Shown: positions 7,816-17,096, counted from the stretch's first letter. The stretch: 64,000 nucleotides of DNA from Streptomyces abikoensis (GCF_014648775.1 NZ_BMRT01000009.1:124001-188000); one strand, 5' to 3'. A program made the numbers and translations. Notes: generated by a model not told the origin, from the sequence alone.

Positions 7816-8580
7816 GTGAGTAATTCTGCGGACTCCACCAGCGGGCCCATCCGGCGCTTCCGTCCGGTGCGGCTGCTGACCGGCGGCGTCTTCGCCCTCG
7901 CGGGCCTCATCTTCTGGATGAGCTTCAACACCGCCCAGGGCACCAACATCCGCACCGACGACTCCATGCTCCGCCTTTCGGACCTCATCCGGGAGCGCAG
8001 CCGCAAGAACGGCGACCTCGAGGACAGCGCCGCGGCGGCCCGCGCCCAGGTCGACGCCCTCGCCCGGCGCGACAACGGCGGCACGGCGGCCGAACAGCGC
8101 AAGCTCGCCGCCCTGGAGGACTCCGCCGGCACCCGCAAGCTCGCCGGCCAGGGCATGACCGTCACCCTCACCGACGCCCCGCCCAACGCCACCGCGAAGA
8201 TCCCCGGGGTGCCCCAGCCCCAGCCCAACGACCTCGTCATCCACCAGCAGGACCTCCAGGCCGTCGTCAACGCCCTCTGGCAGGGCGGCGCCCGGGGCAT
8301 CCAGGTGATGGACCAGCGGCTGATCTCCACCAGCGCGGTCCGCTGCGTGGGCAACACCCTCATCCTCCAGGGCCGCGTCTACTCGCCGCCGTACAAGATC
8401 ACCGCGGTCGGTGACCGGGGCGCCCTCCGCAAGGCCCTGGACGCCTCCCCCGCGATCCAGAACTACCTCCAGTACGTCGCCGCCTACGGCCTCGGCTGGA
8501 AAGTCGACCAGCACGAGGCGGTGACTCTCCCCGGCTACTCGGGCACAGTGGATCTCCACTACGCCAAGCCCATGGGATGA
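7816..8580 (+). CDS. DUF881 family membrane-anchored protein
   Basis: A 254-residue protein with one N-terminal membrane anchor (about residues 22-40) and an extracytoplasmic coiled-coil region (about 55-115) leading into the DUF881 fold. Conserved elements include PNDLVIHQQDLQAVVNALW, GARGIQVMDQRL and CVGNTLILQGRVYSPPY. The family is widespread in actinobacteria and Bacillus near division and sortase genes; the function is not established. GTG 7816 is the start. It begins a plus-strand run of six genes to 11950 with short gaps or overlaps, so it is probably the first gene of the sortase operon. Confidence 0.88.
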   Translation: MSNSADSTSGPIRRFRPVRLLTGGVFALAGLIFWMSFNTAQGTNIRTDDSMLRLSDLIRERSRKNGDLEDSAAAARAQVDALARRDNGGTAAEQRKLAALEDSAGTRKLAGQGMTVTLTDAPPNATAKIPGVPQPQPNDLVIHQQDLQAVVNALWQGGARGIQVMDQRLISTSAVRCVGNTLILQGRVYSPPYKITAVGDRGALRKALDASPAIQNYLQYVAAYGLGWKVDQHEAVTLPGYSGTVDLHYAKPMG

Positions 8581-8601
8581 CCCCCGGGAGGTGTCCGGCC
8601 G

Positions 8602-9408
8602 GTGCGCTCACGCCTCGTCGTACGGACGCTCAGCGAACTGTGCCTGACCGTCGGCACGCTGATCGTGCTCTTCGTCGTCTACCTCCTCTACTGGACCGGC
8701 GTTCGCGCCGACAGCGCCATGGACGACGAGATCGGCCGCCTCCGGGAGCGCTGGGCCGCCGGCCCGCCCGCCGTCGCACCACCCTCCCCGCCGGCTCCTG
8801 ACGGCCCTTCAGCGCCCGTCGACGGCCCCCGGACCGCCTCCCCGGCACCGTCGGTCCCCCCGGCGCCCCGTGCCGGTGACGCGCCCCCTGTCGCGGGCAG
8901 CGGCGCGCAGGCACCACCCGCGCGCCCCGCCGGGCAGCGCACCGGAGCGGCCTTCGCCGTGATGTACGTCCCCCGCCTGGGCGCCGGCTGGGCCAAGCCG
9001 GTCCTGGAGGGCACCGGCACCGAGCTGCTGAAACGGGGCCTCGGCCACTACGCGGGCACCGCGCCCCCCGGCGGCACCGGCAACTTCGCCGTCGCCGGCC
9101 ACCGCCGCACCTACGGCGACCCCTTCAAGGACCTCGACGAGCTCCGGCCCGGCGACGCGGTGGTGATCAACGACGGGACGACCTGGTTCACCTACCGCGT
9201 CGACACCCCGCCCCACCGGACGCTGCCCACCGACGTCGCCGTGATCGACCCCGTGCCCGCCGGGTCCGGCTACCGGGAGCCCGGCCGCTATCTGACCCTG
9301 ACCACCTGCGAACCGGAGTGGGGACACAGCCACCGGCTCATCGTCTGGGGCCATCTGGCCGAGACCCGTCCGGTCTCCGGCGGCAGGCCCGCGGCTTTGT
9401 CCGGCTGA
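8602..9408 (+). CDS. Class E sortase (first of three)
   Basis: A 268-residue cysteine transpeptidase that attaches surface proteins to peptidoglycan. It has an N-terminal membrane anchor (about residues 10-30), a Pro/Ala-rich linker (about 50-105) and then the sortase beta-barrel. Catalytic His167 (VAGHRRTYG), Cys236 (TLTTCEP) and Arg245 (HSHRLIVWG) are all present. Streptomyces class E enzymes recognise LAXTG motifs such as those of long chaplins. The start is GTG 8602, 21 bases after the DUF881 stop. This copy has the longest linker of the three in this cluster. Confidence 0.92.
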   Translation: MRSRLVVRTLSELCLTVGTLIVLFVVYLLYWTGVRADSAMDDEIGRLRERWAAGPPAVAPPSPPAPDGPSAPVDGPRTASPAPSVPPAPRAGDAPPVAGSGAQAPPARPAGQRTGAAFAVMYVPRLGAGWAKPVLEGTGTELLKRGLGHYAGTAPPGGTGNFAVAGHRRTYGDPFKDLDELRPGDAVVINDGTTWFTYRVDTPPHRTLPTDVAVIDPVPAGSGYREPGRYLTLTTCEPEWGHSHRLIVWGHLAETRPVSGGRPAALSG

Positions 9409-9477
9409 CCCCCGCGGGCGGGGTGCCGACCCTTAGTCTGGTGCCCAAACATCCAATCATCGGCGAGTGGGTAGAGC

Positions 9478-9675
9478 ATGTACGTCTGGATCTGGCGTCA
9501 TCTGCCGGGCAACGCGTGGGTGAAGGCGCTGATCTCCCTGCTGCTCGTGCTGGCGGCCGTCTACGTCCTCTTCCAGTACGTCTTCCCCTGGGCGGAACCG
9601 CTGCTGCCGTTCAACGACGTCACGGTCGACAACGGCATGCCGGTGAGCAACGGAACGGTGGCGGTGGTCCGGTGA
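9478..9675 (+). CDS. Small conserved single-pass membrane protein in the sortase operon
   Basis: A 65-residue protein with the aromatic N-terminus MYVWIWRHLPGNAW, one membrane helix (about residues 16-38), then a short polar tail, DVTVDNGMPVSNGTVAVVR. I recognise no named domain. It lies between the first sortase and the pabA-like gene, and its stop overlaps the next start (GTGA at 9672-9675), so the two are translationally coupled. Start ATG 9478 is preceded by GAGTGGG. Position suggests a sortase accessory role, but this is inference only. Confidence 0.75.
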   Translation: MYVWIWRHLPGNAWVKALISLLLVLAAVYVLFQYVFPWAEPLLPFNDVTVDNGMPVSNGTVAVVR

Positions 9676-10310
9676 GCGCACGCATCCTCGTCGTGGACAA
9701 CTACGACAGCTTCGTCTTCAACCTCGTCCAGTACCTCTACCAGCTCGGCGCCGAATGCGAGGTGCGCCGCAACGACGAGGTCGAGCCCGCGCACGCCCAG
9801 GACGGCTTCGACGGCGTCCTCCTCTCGCCCGGGCCGGGCGCGCCCGAGGAGGCGGGGGTCTGCATCGACATGGTGCGCCACTGCGCCGACACGGGCGTGC
9901 CGGTCTTCGGCGTCTGCCTGGGCATGCAGTCGATGGCCGTCGCCTACGGCGGCGTCGTCGACCGGGCGCCCGAACTGCTGCACGGCAAGACCTCCCCCGT
10001 GACGCACGAGGGCAAGGGCGTCTTCCACGGCCTCCCGTCGCCCTTCACGGCCACCCGCTACCACTCGCTGGCCGCCGAGCGCGACAGCTGGCCGGACGAG
10101 CTGGAGATCACCGCCTGGACAGACACAGGGGTGATCATGGGCCTGCGCCACCGCGACCTGCCGGTCGAGGGCGTGCAGTTCCACCCGGAGTCCGTGCTCA
10201 CCGAGTGGGGCCACCGCATGCTGGCCAACTGGCTGGTCGCCTGTGGCGACATGGGGGCGGTGGAACGGTCGGCAGGGCTCGCCCCGGTGGTGGGCAAGGC
10301 CGGGGCGTGA
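9672..10310 (+). CDS. pabA: Aminodeoxychorismate/anthranilate synthase glutamine amidotransferase subunit
   Basis: A 212-residue class I glutamine amidotransferase (PabA/TrpG family). It delivers ammonia from glutamine to a chorismate-binding partner for folate or tryptophan synthesis. Visible motifs are VDNYDSFVFNLVQYL at the start, LLSPGPGAP, the nucleophile Cys in GVCLGMQ, and His-Pro-Glu in QFHPES. All catalytic residues are present. No chorismate-binding partner gene is in this window. Start GTG 9672 overlaps the previous stop by four bases, and the stop overlaps the next sortase start (GTGA, 10307-10310). Its embedding between sortases is unexpected by function but seems fixed by coupling. 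Confidence 0.9.
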   Translation: MSARILVVDNYDSFVFNLVQYLYQLGAECEVRRNDEVEPAHAQDGFDGVLLSPGPGAPEEAGVCIDMVRHCADTGVPVFGVCLGMQSMAVAYGGVVDRAPELLHGKTSPVTHEGKGVFHGLPSPFTATRYHSLAAERDSWPDELEITAWTDTGVIMGLRHRDLPVEGVQFHPESVLTEWGHRMLANWLVACGDMGAVERSAGLAPVVGKAGA

Positions 10311-11194
10311 CCGCGGCGTACGACTCCGGGGCCTACGCCCCCGGGGCCGTGGCCCAGCCGCTGCCGCCCGAGGACGAGGCGACGATGACGCTGCGGCGCG
10401 TCGAGCCGGAGGGGCCGGCGCGGTCCGAGCGGCCGGAGCGGCCGGTGGTGACCGGCGGGCGCGCGGAGCGCCGCCGCGCCGCCCAACGGGCCGCGCGCGC
10501 CCGCAGGGACAGCCCCGGGGTGATAGCCAGCCGGGTCGTGGGCGAGCTGTTCATCACCCTGGGCGTGGTCATGCTGCTGTTCGTCGCCTACCAGCTGTGG
10601 TGGACGAACGTCATCGCCCACCGCCAGGCGGGCGGTACGGCCGACAGCCTGCGGCACAGCTGGGACAAGGGCGGTGGCCAGGGCGCCGCCCGGGACGCGG
10701 GGGAGTTCTCCCCGGGCCAGGGCTTCGCGATCGTCTACATCCCCAAGCTGGACGTGAAGGCCCCCATCGCCGAGGGCGTCGGCAAGCACCAGGTGCTGGA
10801 CCGCGGCATGGTCGGCCACTACGCCACCGGGAGCCTCAAGACCGCGATGCCCTGGGACAAGCAGGGGAACTTCGCGCTCGCGGGCCATCGCAACACCCAT
10901 GGCGAACCGTTCCGCTACGTCAACAGGCTGCAGCCCGGCGACAAGGTCGTCGTCGAGACGCAGAGCACCTTCTACACCTATGAGATGACAAGCCGTCTGG
11001 ATCAGACGTCCCCGGCGAACACCAAGGTCATCGACCCCGTTCCGGCCGGCTCCGGCTTCACCGGGCCCGGCCGCTACATCACGCTGACCACCTGCACCCC
11101 CGAGTTCACCAGTACGTACCGCATGGTGGTGTGGGGCAAGATGGTCGACGAGCGGCCCCGGAGCAAGGGAAAACCGGACGCGCTCGTGGAGTGA
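10307..11194 (+). CDS. Class E sortase (second of three)
   Basis: A 295-residue sortase. A cytoplasmic Arg/Ala-rich N-terminus of about 75 residues precedes one membrane helix (about residues 78-103), then a short linker and the catalytic domain. His194 (LAGHRNTHG), Cys263 (TLTTCTPEF) and Arg272 (TYRMVVWG) form the catalytic set. The GTG start at 10307 overlaps the pabA stop; an internal ATG at 10385 would give a shorter cytoplasmic tail. The sequence is closer to the third sortase than to the first (shared LWWTNV anchor end, AMPWDKQGNF and GMPWDRQGNF), which suggests tandem duplication. Confidence 0.92.
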   Translation: MTAAYDSGAYAPGAVAQPLPPEDEATMTLRRVEPEGPARSERPERPVVTGGRAERRRAAQRAARARRDSPGVIASRVVGELFITLGVVMLLFVAYQLWWTNVIAHRQAGGTADSLRHSWDKGGGQGAARDAGEFSPGQGFAIVYIPKLDVKAPIAEGVGKHQVLDRGMVGHYATGSLKTAMPWDKQGNFALAGHRNTHGEPFRYVNRLQPGDKVVVETQSTFYTYEMTSRLDQTSPANTKVIDPVPAGSGFTGPGRYITLTTCTPEFTSTYRMVVWGKMVDERPRSKGKPDALVE

Positions 11195-11224
11195 CGGCAC
11201 AGCGGAGAACGGGGTACGGGCGCG

Positions 11225-11950
11225 GTGGCACGGACCGACGGCGACGAGCCACGGCGACAGGACCTCGCACGGAGGCGGCTCGCCGCCGTCGTCGGCGTCA
11301 TAGGCGAGCTGCTGATCACCGCCGGTGTGATCATGGCGCTCTTCGTGGCCTACTCGCTGTGGTGGACGAACGTCCTCGCCGACCGCGAGGCCAAGCGCCA
11401 GGGCAGCCACGTACGCGACAACTGGGCCAAGGCCCCGGCCGCGGCCACCGGCCCGGGCGCGCTGGACACCAAGGACGGCATCGGCTTCCTCCACGTACCG
11501 GCCATGCGGAACGGCGAGGTGCTGGTCAAGCCCGGCACCGGCAGCAAGGTCCTCAACGAGGGCGTCGCCGGCTTCTACCGCGAGCCCGTCAAGGCGGGCA
11601 TGCCCTGGGACCGGCAGGGCAACTTCACCCTCGCCGCCCACCGCGACGGGCACGGCGCCAAGTTCCACAACATCGACAAGATCAAGACCGGTGACCCGGT
11701 CGTCTTCGAGACCCGCGACACCTGGTACGTCTACAAGGTCTACGCCGACCTCAAGGAGACCTCCCGCTTCAACGTCGACGTCCTCGACTCCGTGCCGAAG
11801 GAGTCCGGGAAGACCCGGCCGGGCCGCTACCTCACCCTGACGACCTGCACGCCGGTCTACACCTCCGACTACCGCTACATCGTCTGGGCCGAGCTGGAGC
11901 GCACGGAGAAGGTCGACGCCAAGCGCACCCCGCCCAAGGAACTCCGCTGA
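11225..11950 (+). CDS. Class E sortase (third of three)
   Basis: A 241-residue sortase with one N-terminal membrane helix (about residues 23-48) and a compact catalytic domain. The catalytic residues are His139 (LAAHRDGHG), Cys208 (TLTTCTPVY) and Arg217 (DYRYIVWAE). Gly before the catalytic His in the other two copies is Ala here (AAHRD), a possible specificity change. Start GTG 11225 follows the second sortase by 30 bases. It is the last gene of the run and is followed by a strong hairpin. S. coelicolor has two well-studied class E sortases at the equivalent locus. Confidence 0.92.
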   Translation: MARTDGDEPRRQDLARRRLAAVVGVIGELLITAGVIMALFVAYSLWWTNVLADREAKRQGSHVRDNWAKAPAAATGPGALDTKDGIGFLHVPAMRNGEVLVKPGTGSKVLNEGVAGFYREPVKAGMPWDRQGNFTLAAHRDGHGAKFHNIDKIKTGDPVVFETRDTWYVYKVYADLKETSRFNVDVLDSVPKESGKTRPGRYLTLTTCTPVYTSDYRYIVWAELERTEKVDAKRTPPKELR

Positions 11951-11972
11951 GGGCCTGACCGCCTGACAGCAC

Positions 11973-12007
11973 GAAGCCCCGGCATCCGCGAAGGATGCCG
12001 GGGCTTC
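11973..12007. terminator. Bidirectional terminator between sortase and pknB genes
   Basis: A perfect 15-bp stem, GAAGCCCCGGCATCC (11973-11987) with its complement at 11993-12007, and a GCGAA loop. It lies between the convergent third sortase and pknB genes. Confidence 0.82.
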
Positions 12008-12024
12008 ACGCTGTCCTACGGGCG

Positions 12025-14067
12025 TCAGTGGCGACGGCCGCCGATGATGCCGCCGAAGAAGCCGGTGTCCTGGTCGGTGCCGCCGGGCTGGCCGCCCTGC
12101 TGACCGCCGGGGTTGCCGCCCGGGTTCGGGGCGCCGGCGATGGTCGTCAGGTTCACCGGGGTGTCCTTGGGCACCTGGGCGCCCGCGGCCGGGTCGGACA
12201 CCAGCACCAGGGCGTTGTCGTCCTGCGGGCCGGTGATGTTGCCGACCTTCAGGCCCGCGCCCGTCAGCGCGTTCCTGGCGTCCTTGAGCTTCTGGTTGAC
12301 CACGGCGGGCACGCCGACCTTCTGCTGGGCCGCGCCCTTGGAGACGAACAGCGTGACCGTCGAGCCGGGCCGCGCGGAGGTGTTGCCGTCGGGGCTCTGC
12401 CGGGTGACCGTATTGGCGGGCTGAGTGGAGTCCTCGTCCTCGCGGTTCACGGTGAAGCCCAGGTCCTTGAGCTGCTTCTGGGCGTCGTCGAAGGGCCGGC
12501 CGACCACGGACGGCACCGTCTTGCTCGCCGCCTGGGTGGCCACCGTGAGGGTGATCTCCGCGCCCTTCTCGGCCTTCTCACCGGCGTCCGGGTCCTGCTT
12601 GGTGACCTGGCCGGCGGGCTGGGAGGACTCCTCCTGCTTCTGCGTCACCGTGAAGCCCAGGGACTCCAGCTGCGCCTTGGCCTTGTCGAAGGACTGCCCG
12701 ATCACGGACGGGACCTCGATCTGGACCGGACCCTTGGACAGCGAGACCTTGACCTGGGTGTCGCGCTCGACCTTCGCACCCGCCTTGGGGTCCTGGTCGC
12801 AGACCTTGCCCTTGGGCTGGTCGCAGTTCTTCTGCTCGCCCTCGACGACCTTGAAGCCGCCGTTGTCGCCGGAGCGCTTCGCCTCCGCCAGGGTCTGGCC
12901 GGTGAGGCTGGGGATGGTCACATTGGAGTTGCTGCCGCCGCTGAAGAGCGACTTGCCGATGAAGATCGCACCGACGAGCACCAGCACGCCCGCGACGACC
13001 AGCAGGATCGTCGAGAGGTTGCTCTTGCGGCCGTTCCCGCCGCCGCGCCGGCCGCCGTGCGAGCCGTTGTCGTAGCCGCCGTAGCCCCCGCCGTCCGCCA
13101 CCGGCGGCATCATCGACGTCTGGGCCATGTGCCCCTGCTCCTGGGACCGGAGCATGGTGGTCGGCTGGTCCGCCATGCCGTAGCCGCCCCCGCCCATGGC
13201 GCCGAGCGCGGCCGCCGCGGCCACCGGACGGCCCTCCAGGGCCGCCTCGATGTCGGCGCGCATCTCGTCGGCCGACTGGTAGCGGTAGTCCGGGTCCTTG
13301 GTCAGCGCCTTGAGGACGATGGCGTCGATCTCGGGCGCCACGTCGGGGTCGTACGTGCTCGGCGGGTTCGGCTCCTCCCGCACGTGCTGATAGGCGACGG
13401 CCACCGGCGAGTCGCCGATGAACGGGGGCCGGACCGCCAGCAGCTCGTAGAGCAGACAGCCGGTGGAGTAGAGGTCGGAGCGCGCGTCGACCTGCTCGCC
13501 CTTGGCCTGCTCGGGCGAGAGGTACTGGGCGGTGCCGATGACGGCCGCCGTCTGCGTCATGGTCATGCCGGCGTCGCCCATGGCCCGGGCGATGCCGAAG
13601 TCCATGACCTTGACCTGGCCCGTGCGGGTGAGCATGACGTTGGCGGGCTTGATGTCCCGGTGGACGATGCCGGCCCGGTGGGAGTACTCCAGCGCCTGGA
13701 GCACCCCGATGGTCATCTCCAGGGTGCGCTCGGGCAGCAGCTTCCGGCCGGAGTGCAGCAGCTCGCGCAGCGTCGACCCGTCGACGTACTCCATGACGAT
13801 GTACGGGATCGAGACCCCGTCCACGTAGTCCTCGCCGGTGTCGTACACGGCGACGATCGACGGGTGGTTGAGCGAGGCGGCCGACTGGGCCTCACGACGG
13901 AACCGGGCCTGGAAGGACGGATCGCGGGCGAGGTCCACCCGCAGCGTCTTCACGGCGACGGTGCGGCCGAGCCGGGTGTCGTGCGCGAGGTAGACCTCCG
14001 CCATGCCACCGCGGCCGAGCACCGAGCCCAGCTCGTACCGGCCGCCGAGGCGACGCGGCTCTTCCAT
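12025..14067 (-). CDS. pknB: PASTA-domain Ser/Thr protein kinase PknB
   Basis: A 680-residue transmembrane kinase that senses cell-wall fragments and regulates growth and division. The kinase domain (residues 10-275) has the Gly loop GRGGMA (18-23), Lys40, HRD Asp138, DFG and SPEQ. A Gly-rich juxtamembrane linker leads to one membrane helix (about 350-372). Four extracellular PASTA repeats follow (about 380-645), each with the VPSVxGxxxxxAxxxL pattern, then a short Gly-rich tail. PASTA domains bind muropeptides or beta-lactams. It is the last gene of the fhaA-fhaB-pstP-ftsW-pbpA-pknB operon and is separated from pbpA by a 162-bp gap that may hold an internal promoter. Confidence 0.97.
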   Translation of the reverse strand: MEEPRRLGGRYELGSVLGRGGMAEVYLAHDTRLGRTVAVKTLRVDLARDPSFQARFRREAQSAASLNHPSIVAVYDTGEDYVDGVSIPYIVMEYVDGSTLRELLHSGRKLLPERTLEMTIGVLQALEYSHRAGIVHRDIKPANVMLTRTGQVKVMDFGIARAMGDAGMTMTQTAAVIGTAQYLSPEQAKGEQVDARSDLYSTGCLLYELLAVRPPFIGDSPVAVAYQHVREEPNPPSTYDPDVAPEIDAIVLKALTKDPDYRYQSADEMRADIEAALEGRPVAAAAALGAMGGGGYGMADQPTTMLRSQEQGHMAQTSMMPPVADGGGYGGYDNGSHGGRRGGGNGRKSNLSTILLVVAGVLVLVGAIFIGKSLFSGGSNSNVTIPSLTGQTLAEAKRSGDNGGFKVVEGEQKNCDQPKGKVCDQDPKAGAKVERDTQVKVSLSKGPVQIEVPSVIGQSFDKAKAQLESLGFTVTQKQEESSQPAGQVTKQDPDAGEKAEKGAEITLTVATQAASKTVPSVVGRPFDDAQKQLKDLGFTVNREDEDSTQPANTVTRQSPDGNTSARPGSTVTLFVSKGAAQQKVGVPAVVNQKLKDARNALTGAGLKVGNITGPQDDNALVLVSDPAAGAQVPKDTPVNLTTIAGAPNPGGNPGGQQGGQPGGTDQDTGFFGGIIGGRRH

Positions 14068-14229
14068 AGCTCCAGCCCTTCCGTGTTCCTGACCTCACCG
14101 GCGTGGGTCCGGCGGTGTGCTGTCCGGCATACCGTACCCGGCGCGCCGGGTGCCTTCGGGGCGCCACCGGCACCCGATATACGACCGGTACAGACGGAGG
14201 AGTGGTTCGGCCGTGGCGAGTGAGCCGGA

Positions 14230-15681
14230 TCACTTCTCCGAGTTGATGACCGCCTCCATGACGTTCTTCGCGATGGGGGCGGCGAGCTCGCCACCGGCGA
14301 TGTCGTCGCGGACGGTGTCCGAGCCCTCGATGACGACGGCGACGGCGACCGGCGAGCCCTTGTCGGTCTTCGCGTAGGAGATGAACCACGCGTACGGGTT
14401 GCCGCTGTTGTCGACGCCGTGCTGGGCGGTACCCGTCTTGCCACCGACCTTGACGCCGCTGATCTGGCCCTTCTTACCGGTGCCCTGCTCGACGACCGTC
14501 TCCATGATGCTCTGCAGCTTCTGGGCGGTCTCGGCCGACATCGGCTGGCTCATCTGCTTGGGCTGGTGGTGCTCGATGACGTTCAGGTTCGGCGCGCGCA
14601 GCTTGTCAACCATGTACGGCTCCATGAGCTTGCCGTTGTTGGCGACGGCCGCGGCCACCATGGCCATCTGCAGCGGGGTCACCCGGTTGGACGCCTGGCC
14701 GATGCCGGCCATCGCGTTCTGCGGGCGGTTGTCCTTGGGGAAGATGCTGGGCACGGCGCGGACGGGCGTGTCGACCGGCTTGTTGAAGCCGAACTTGTTC
14801 GCCTCGTCGATCATCTTCTTGTTGCCGAGGTCGGCGCTGATCTTGCCGAAGACGGTGTTGCAGGACCACTGCAGGGCGACCCGCAGCGAGGCGTCCTTGC
14901 AGGGGATGTTGCCCTCGTTCTGCAGCTCCACACGCGTGTCCGGCAGGATCCACGGCAGCGGCGAGTCCGTCTTGGTGTCGACGTCCTTGTAGAGCCCGTT
15001 CTCCAGCGCCGCGGCGGCGGTGACGACCTTGAAGGTCGAGCCCGGCGGGTAGGTCTGCTTCAGCGCCCGGTTGAGCATGGGCTGGTTCTTGTCGGCCGTG
15101 AGCGCGTTCCACGCCTTGCTGTCCTGCGCCCCCGCGATCGTCGACGGGTCGTACGACGGGGTGGAGGCCAGCGCGAGGATCTTGCCCGTGCGCGGGTCGA
15201 TGGCGGCGACCGCGCCCTTCTTGTCGCCGAGGCCCTTGAAGGCGGCTTCCTGGGCCTTGGTGTTCAGGGTGGTGATCACGTCACCGCCCTTCTTGCCCTT
15301 GCCGGTGATCATGTCGACCGTGCGGTTGAAGAACAGCCGGTCGTCGTCGCCGGTGAGGACCTTGTCCTCAAGCTTCTCGATCTGGTTGGCGTCGAACACC
15401 TGTGAGCTGTAGCCCGTGACCGGAGCCCACATCTCACCGTTCTTGTAGGTGCGCTTGTACTTGAAGTCGATGCCGCCGGTCTCCTGGGAGCCGGTGATCG
15501 CCTGGCCGTCGACGATGATGTTGCCGCGCGGCTGGCTGTAGCGGGCGATCGTGACGCGACGGTTGTGCTTGTTCGTCTTGAGCTCGTCGGCCTGGACGAA
15601 CTGGATCCAGTTGTCCCTGATCATCAGGGCGAGGACGAGGAGACCGCAGAAGATGGCGATCCGGCGCACGGGCTTGTTCAC
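14230..15681 (-). CDS. pbpA: Penicillin-binding protein 2 (class B transpeptidase) PbpA
   Basis: A 483-residue peptidoglycan transpeptidase. It has an N-terminal signal anchor (about residues 7-25), a dimerisation region, then the transpeptidase domain with catalytic Ser in STFK (about 213), SCN (about 270) and KTGTA (about 413). It is shorter than E. coli PBP2 or PBP3, as is normal for the actinobacterial PbpA clade. The ATG start overlaps the ftsW/rodA stop by four bases (15678-15681), so translation is coupled to its cognate SEDS glycosyltransferase. This pairing is the standard SEDS-bPBP synthase unit. It may be phospho-regulated by PknB and PstP encoded beside it. Confidence 0.96.
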   Translation of the reverse strand: MNKPVRRIAIFCGLLVLALMIRDNWIQFVQADELKTNKHNRRVTIARYSQPRGNIIVDGQAITGSQETGGIDFKYKRTYKNGEMWAPVTGYSSQVFDANQIEKLEDKVLTGDDDRLFFNRTVDMITGKGKKGGDVITTLNTKAQEAAFKGLGDKKGAVAAIDPRTGKILALASTPSYDPSTIAGAQDSKAWNALTADKNQPMLNRALKQTYPPGSTFKVVTAAAALENGLYKDVDTKTDSPLPWILPDTRVELQNEGNIPCKDASLRVALQWSCNTVFGKISADLGNKKMIDEANKFGFNKPVDTPVRAVPSIFPKDNRPQNAMAGIGQASNRVTPLQMAMVAAAVANNGKLMEPYMVDKLRAPNLNVIEHHQPKQMSQPMSAETAQKLQSIMETVVEQGTGKKGQISGVKVGGKTGTAQHGVDNSGNPYAWFISYAKTDKGSPVAVAVVIEGSDTVRDDIAGGELAAPIAKNVMEAVINSEK

Positions 15682-17096
15682 GGGCGGACCACCTGGGTCA
15701 TCTCGGCGTCGGGGTTCGGGGCGGGCGCCGGCGCGGGGCGCCGCGCGGTGTCGCTGATCTTGATCAGCACGGCGATCAGCGCCCAGTTGGCGATGACGGA
15801 GGAACCGCCCTGAGCCATGAACGGCATCGTCATACCGGTCAGCGGGATGAGGCCCATGACACCGCCGGCGACCACGAAGACCTGGATGGCGAAGGCGCCG
15901 GACAGGCCCGTGGCGAGCAGCTTGCCGAAGGGGTCGCGGGCCGCGAGGGCGGTGCGTACGCCGCGCTCCACGATCAGGCCGTAGATCAGGAGTATCGCCA
16001 TCACGCCGGCCAGGCCGAGCTCCTCGCCGACCGTGGCCAGGATGAAGTCGGAGTTGGCGGCGAAGCCGATGAGGTCGGAGTGGCCCTGGCCCCAGCCCGT
16101 GCCGAAGACCCCGCCGGAGCCGAAGGCCATCAGGGCCTGGGCGATCTGGTCGGAGCTGCCGTCCTTGAAGGCGTCGAAGGGGTGCTGCCAGGCGTCGACA
16201 CGCTGCTGGACGTGGTGCTCGAAGCTGGCCACGGCGACCGCGCCGACGGCGGACATCAGCAGACCGAAGACGATCCAGCTGGTGCGCTCGGTCGCGACGT
16301 AGAGCATCACGACGAACATGCCGAAGAACAGCAGCGACGTACCGAGGTCGGTCTCGAAGACGAGGATCAGGATCGAGAACGCCCAGACCGCCAGGATCGG
16401 GCCGAGGTCACGGCCGCGCGGCAGGTACAGGCCCATGAAGCGGCGGCTGGCCAGGGCCAGCGCGTCGCGTTTCACCATCAGATAGCCCGCGAAGAAGATC
16501 GATAGGACGATCTTGGCGAACTCACCCGGCTGGATCGAGCCCAGACCGGGGATCGTGATCCAGATGCGGGCGCCGTAGACGGCGGGGAAGAACATCGGGG
16601 CGACCAGCAGGGCGAGCGCGACCGCCATCGAGATGTAGGTGTAGCGCTGGAGGATCCGGTGGTCCTTCAGGAAGATCAGGACGGCCACGAACAGGGCGAT
16701 GCCCAGGGCCGAGAACAGCAGCTGGTTGGTCGCGGCGGGGGCGAACGCCTTGCGGGCCATCAGCCGCGGCGACTGGTCCAGCCGCCAGATGATGACCAGG
16801 CCGATGCCGTTGAGCAGCGTCGCCAGGGGCAGCAGCAGCGGGTCGGCGTACTTGGCGAACTTGCGGACGACCAGGTGGCCGACGCCCGCCATCAGGCCGA
16901 GGCCGATGCCGTAGCCGAGCATGCCGGAGGGCATCTCGCCGTCGAGGGCCAGACCCACGTTGGCGTAGGCGAAGCACGGCAGGAGGACGGCGAAGGCCAG
17001 CAGCGCGAGCTCGGTGTTGCGCCGGCTCGGCGCGCCCACGGTGCTGATGGTCGTCGTGTTGCTGCCCGAGTTGGGAATGGGTGAAATCGCTGACAT
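15678..17096 (-). CDS. ftsW: SEDS-family peptidoglycan glycosyltransferase (FtsW/RodA)
   Basis: A 472-residue polytopic membrane protein of the FtsW/RodA/SpoVE family that polymerises lipid II. It has about ten to twelve helices and the conserved SEDS motifs: GSIQPGEFAKI, FETDLGTSLLFF (including the catalytic Asp), a large extracytoplasmic loop ending in SGGVFGTGWGQGHS and a DFILATVGEELGLAG segment. Position 3' to fhaA-fhaB-pstP and upstream of pbpA is the conserved actinobacterial arrangement, where it is often called rodA. The division-specific ftsW would be in the dcw cluster, so RodA-like function is at least as likely. Start ATG 17096. Confidence 0.94.
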   Translation of the reverse strand: MSAISPIPNSGSNTTTISTVGAPSRRNTELALLAFAVLLPCFAYANVGLALDGEMPSGMLGYGIGLGLMAGVGHLVVRKFAKYADPLLLPLATLLNGIGLVIIWRLDQSPRLMARKAFAPAATNQLLFSALGIALFVAVLIFLKDHRILQRYTYISMAVALALLVAPMFFPAVYGARIWITIPGLGSIQPGEFAKIVLSIFFAGYLMVKRDALALASRRFMGLYLPRGRDLGPILAVWAFSILILVFETDLGTSLLFFGMFVVMLYVATERTSWIVFGLLMSAVGAVAVASFEHHVQQRVDAWQHPFDAFKDGSSDQIAQALMAFGSGGVFGTGWGQGHSDLIGFAANSDFILATVGEELGLAGVMAILLIYGLIVERGVRTALAARDPFGKLLATGLSGAFAIQVFVVAGGVMGLIPLTGMTMPFMAQGGSSVIANWALIAVLIKISDTARRPAPAPAPNPDAEMTQVVRP

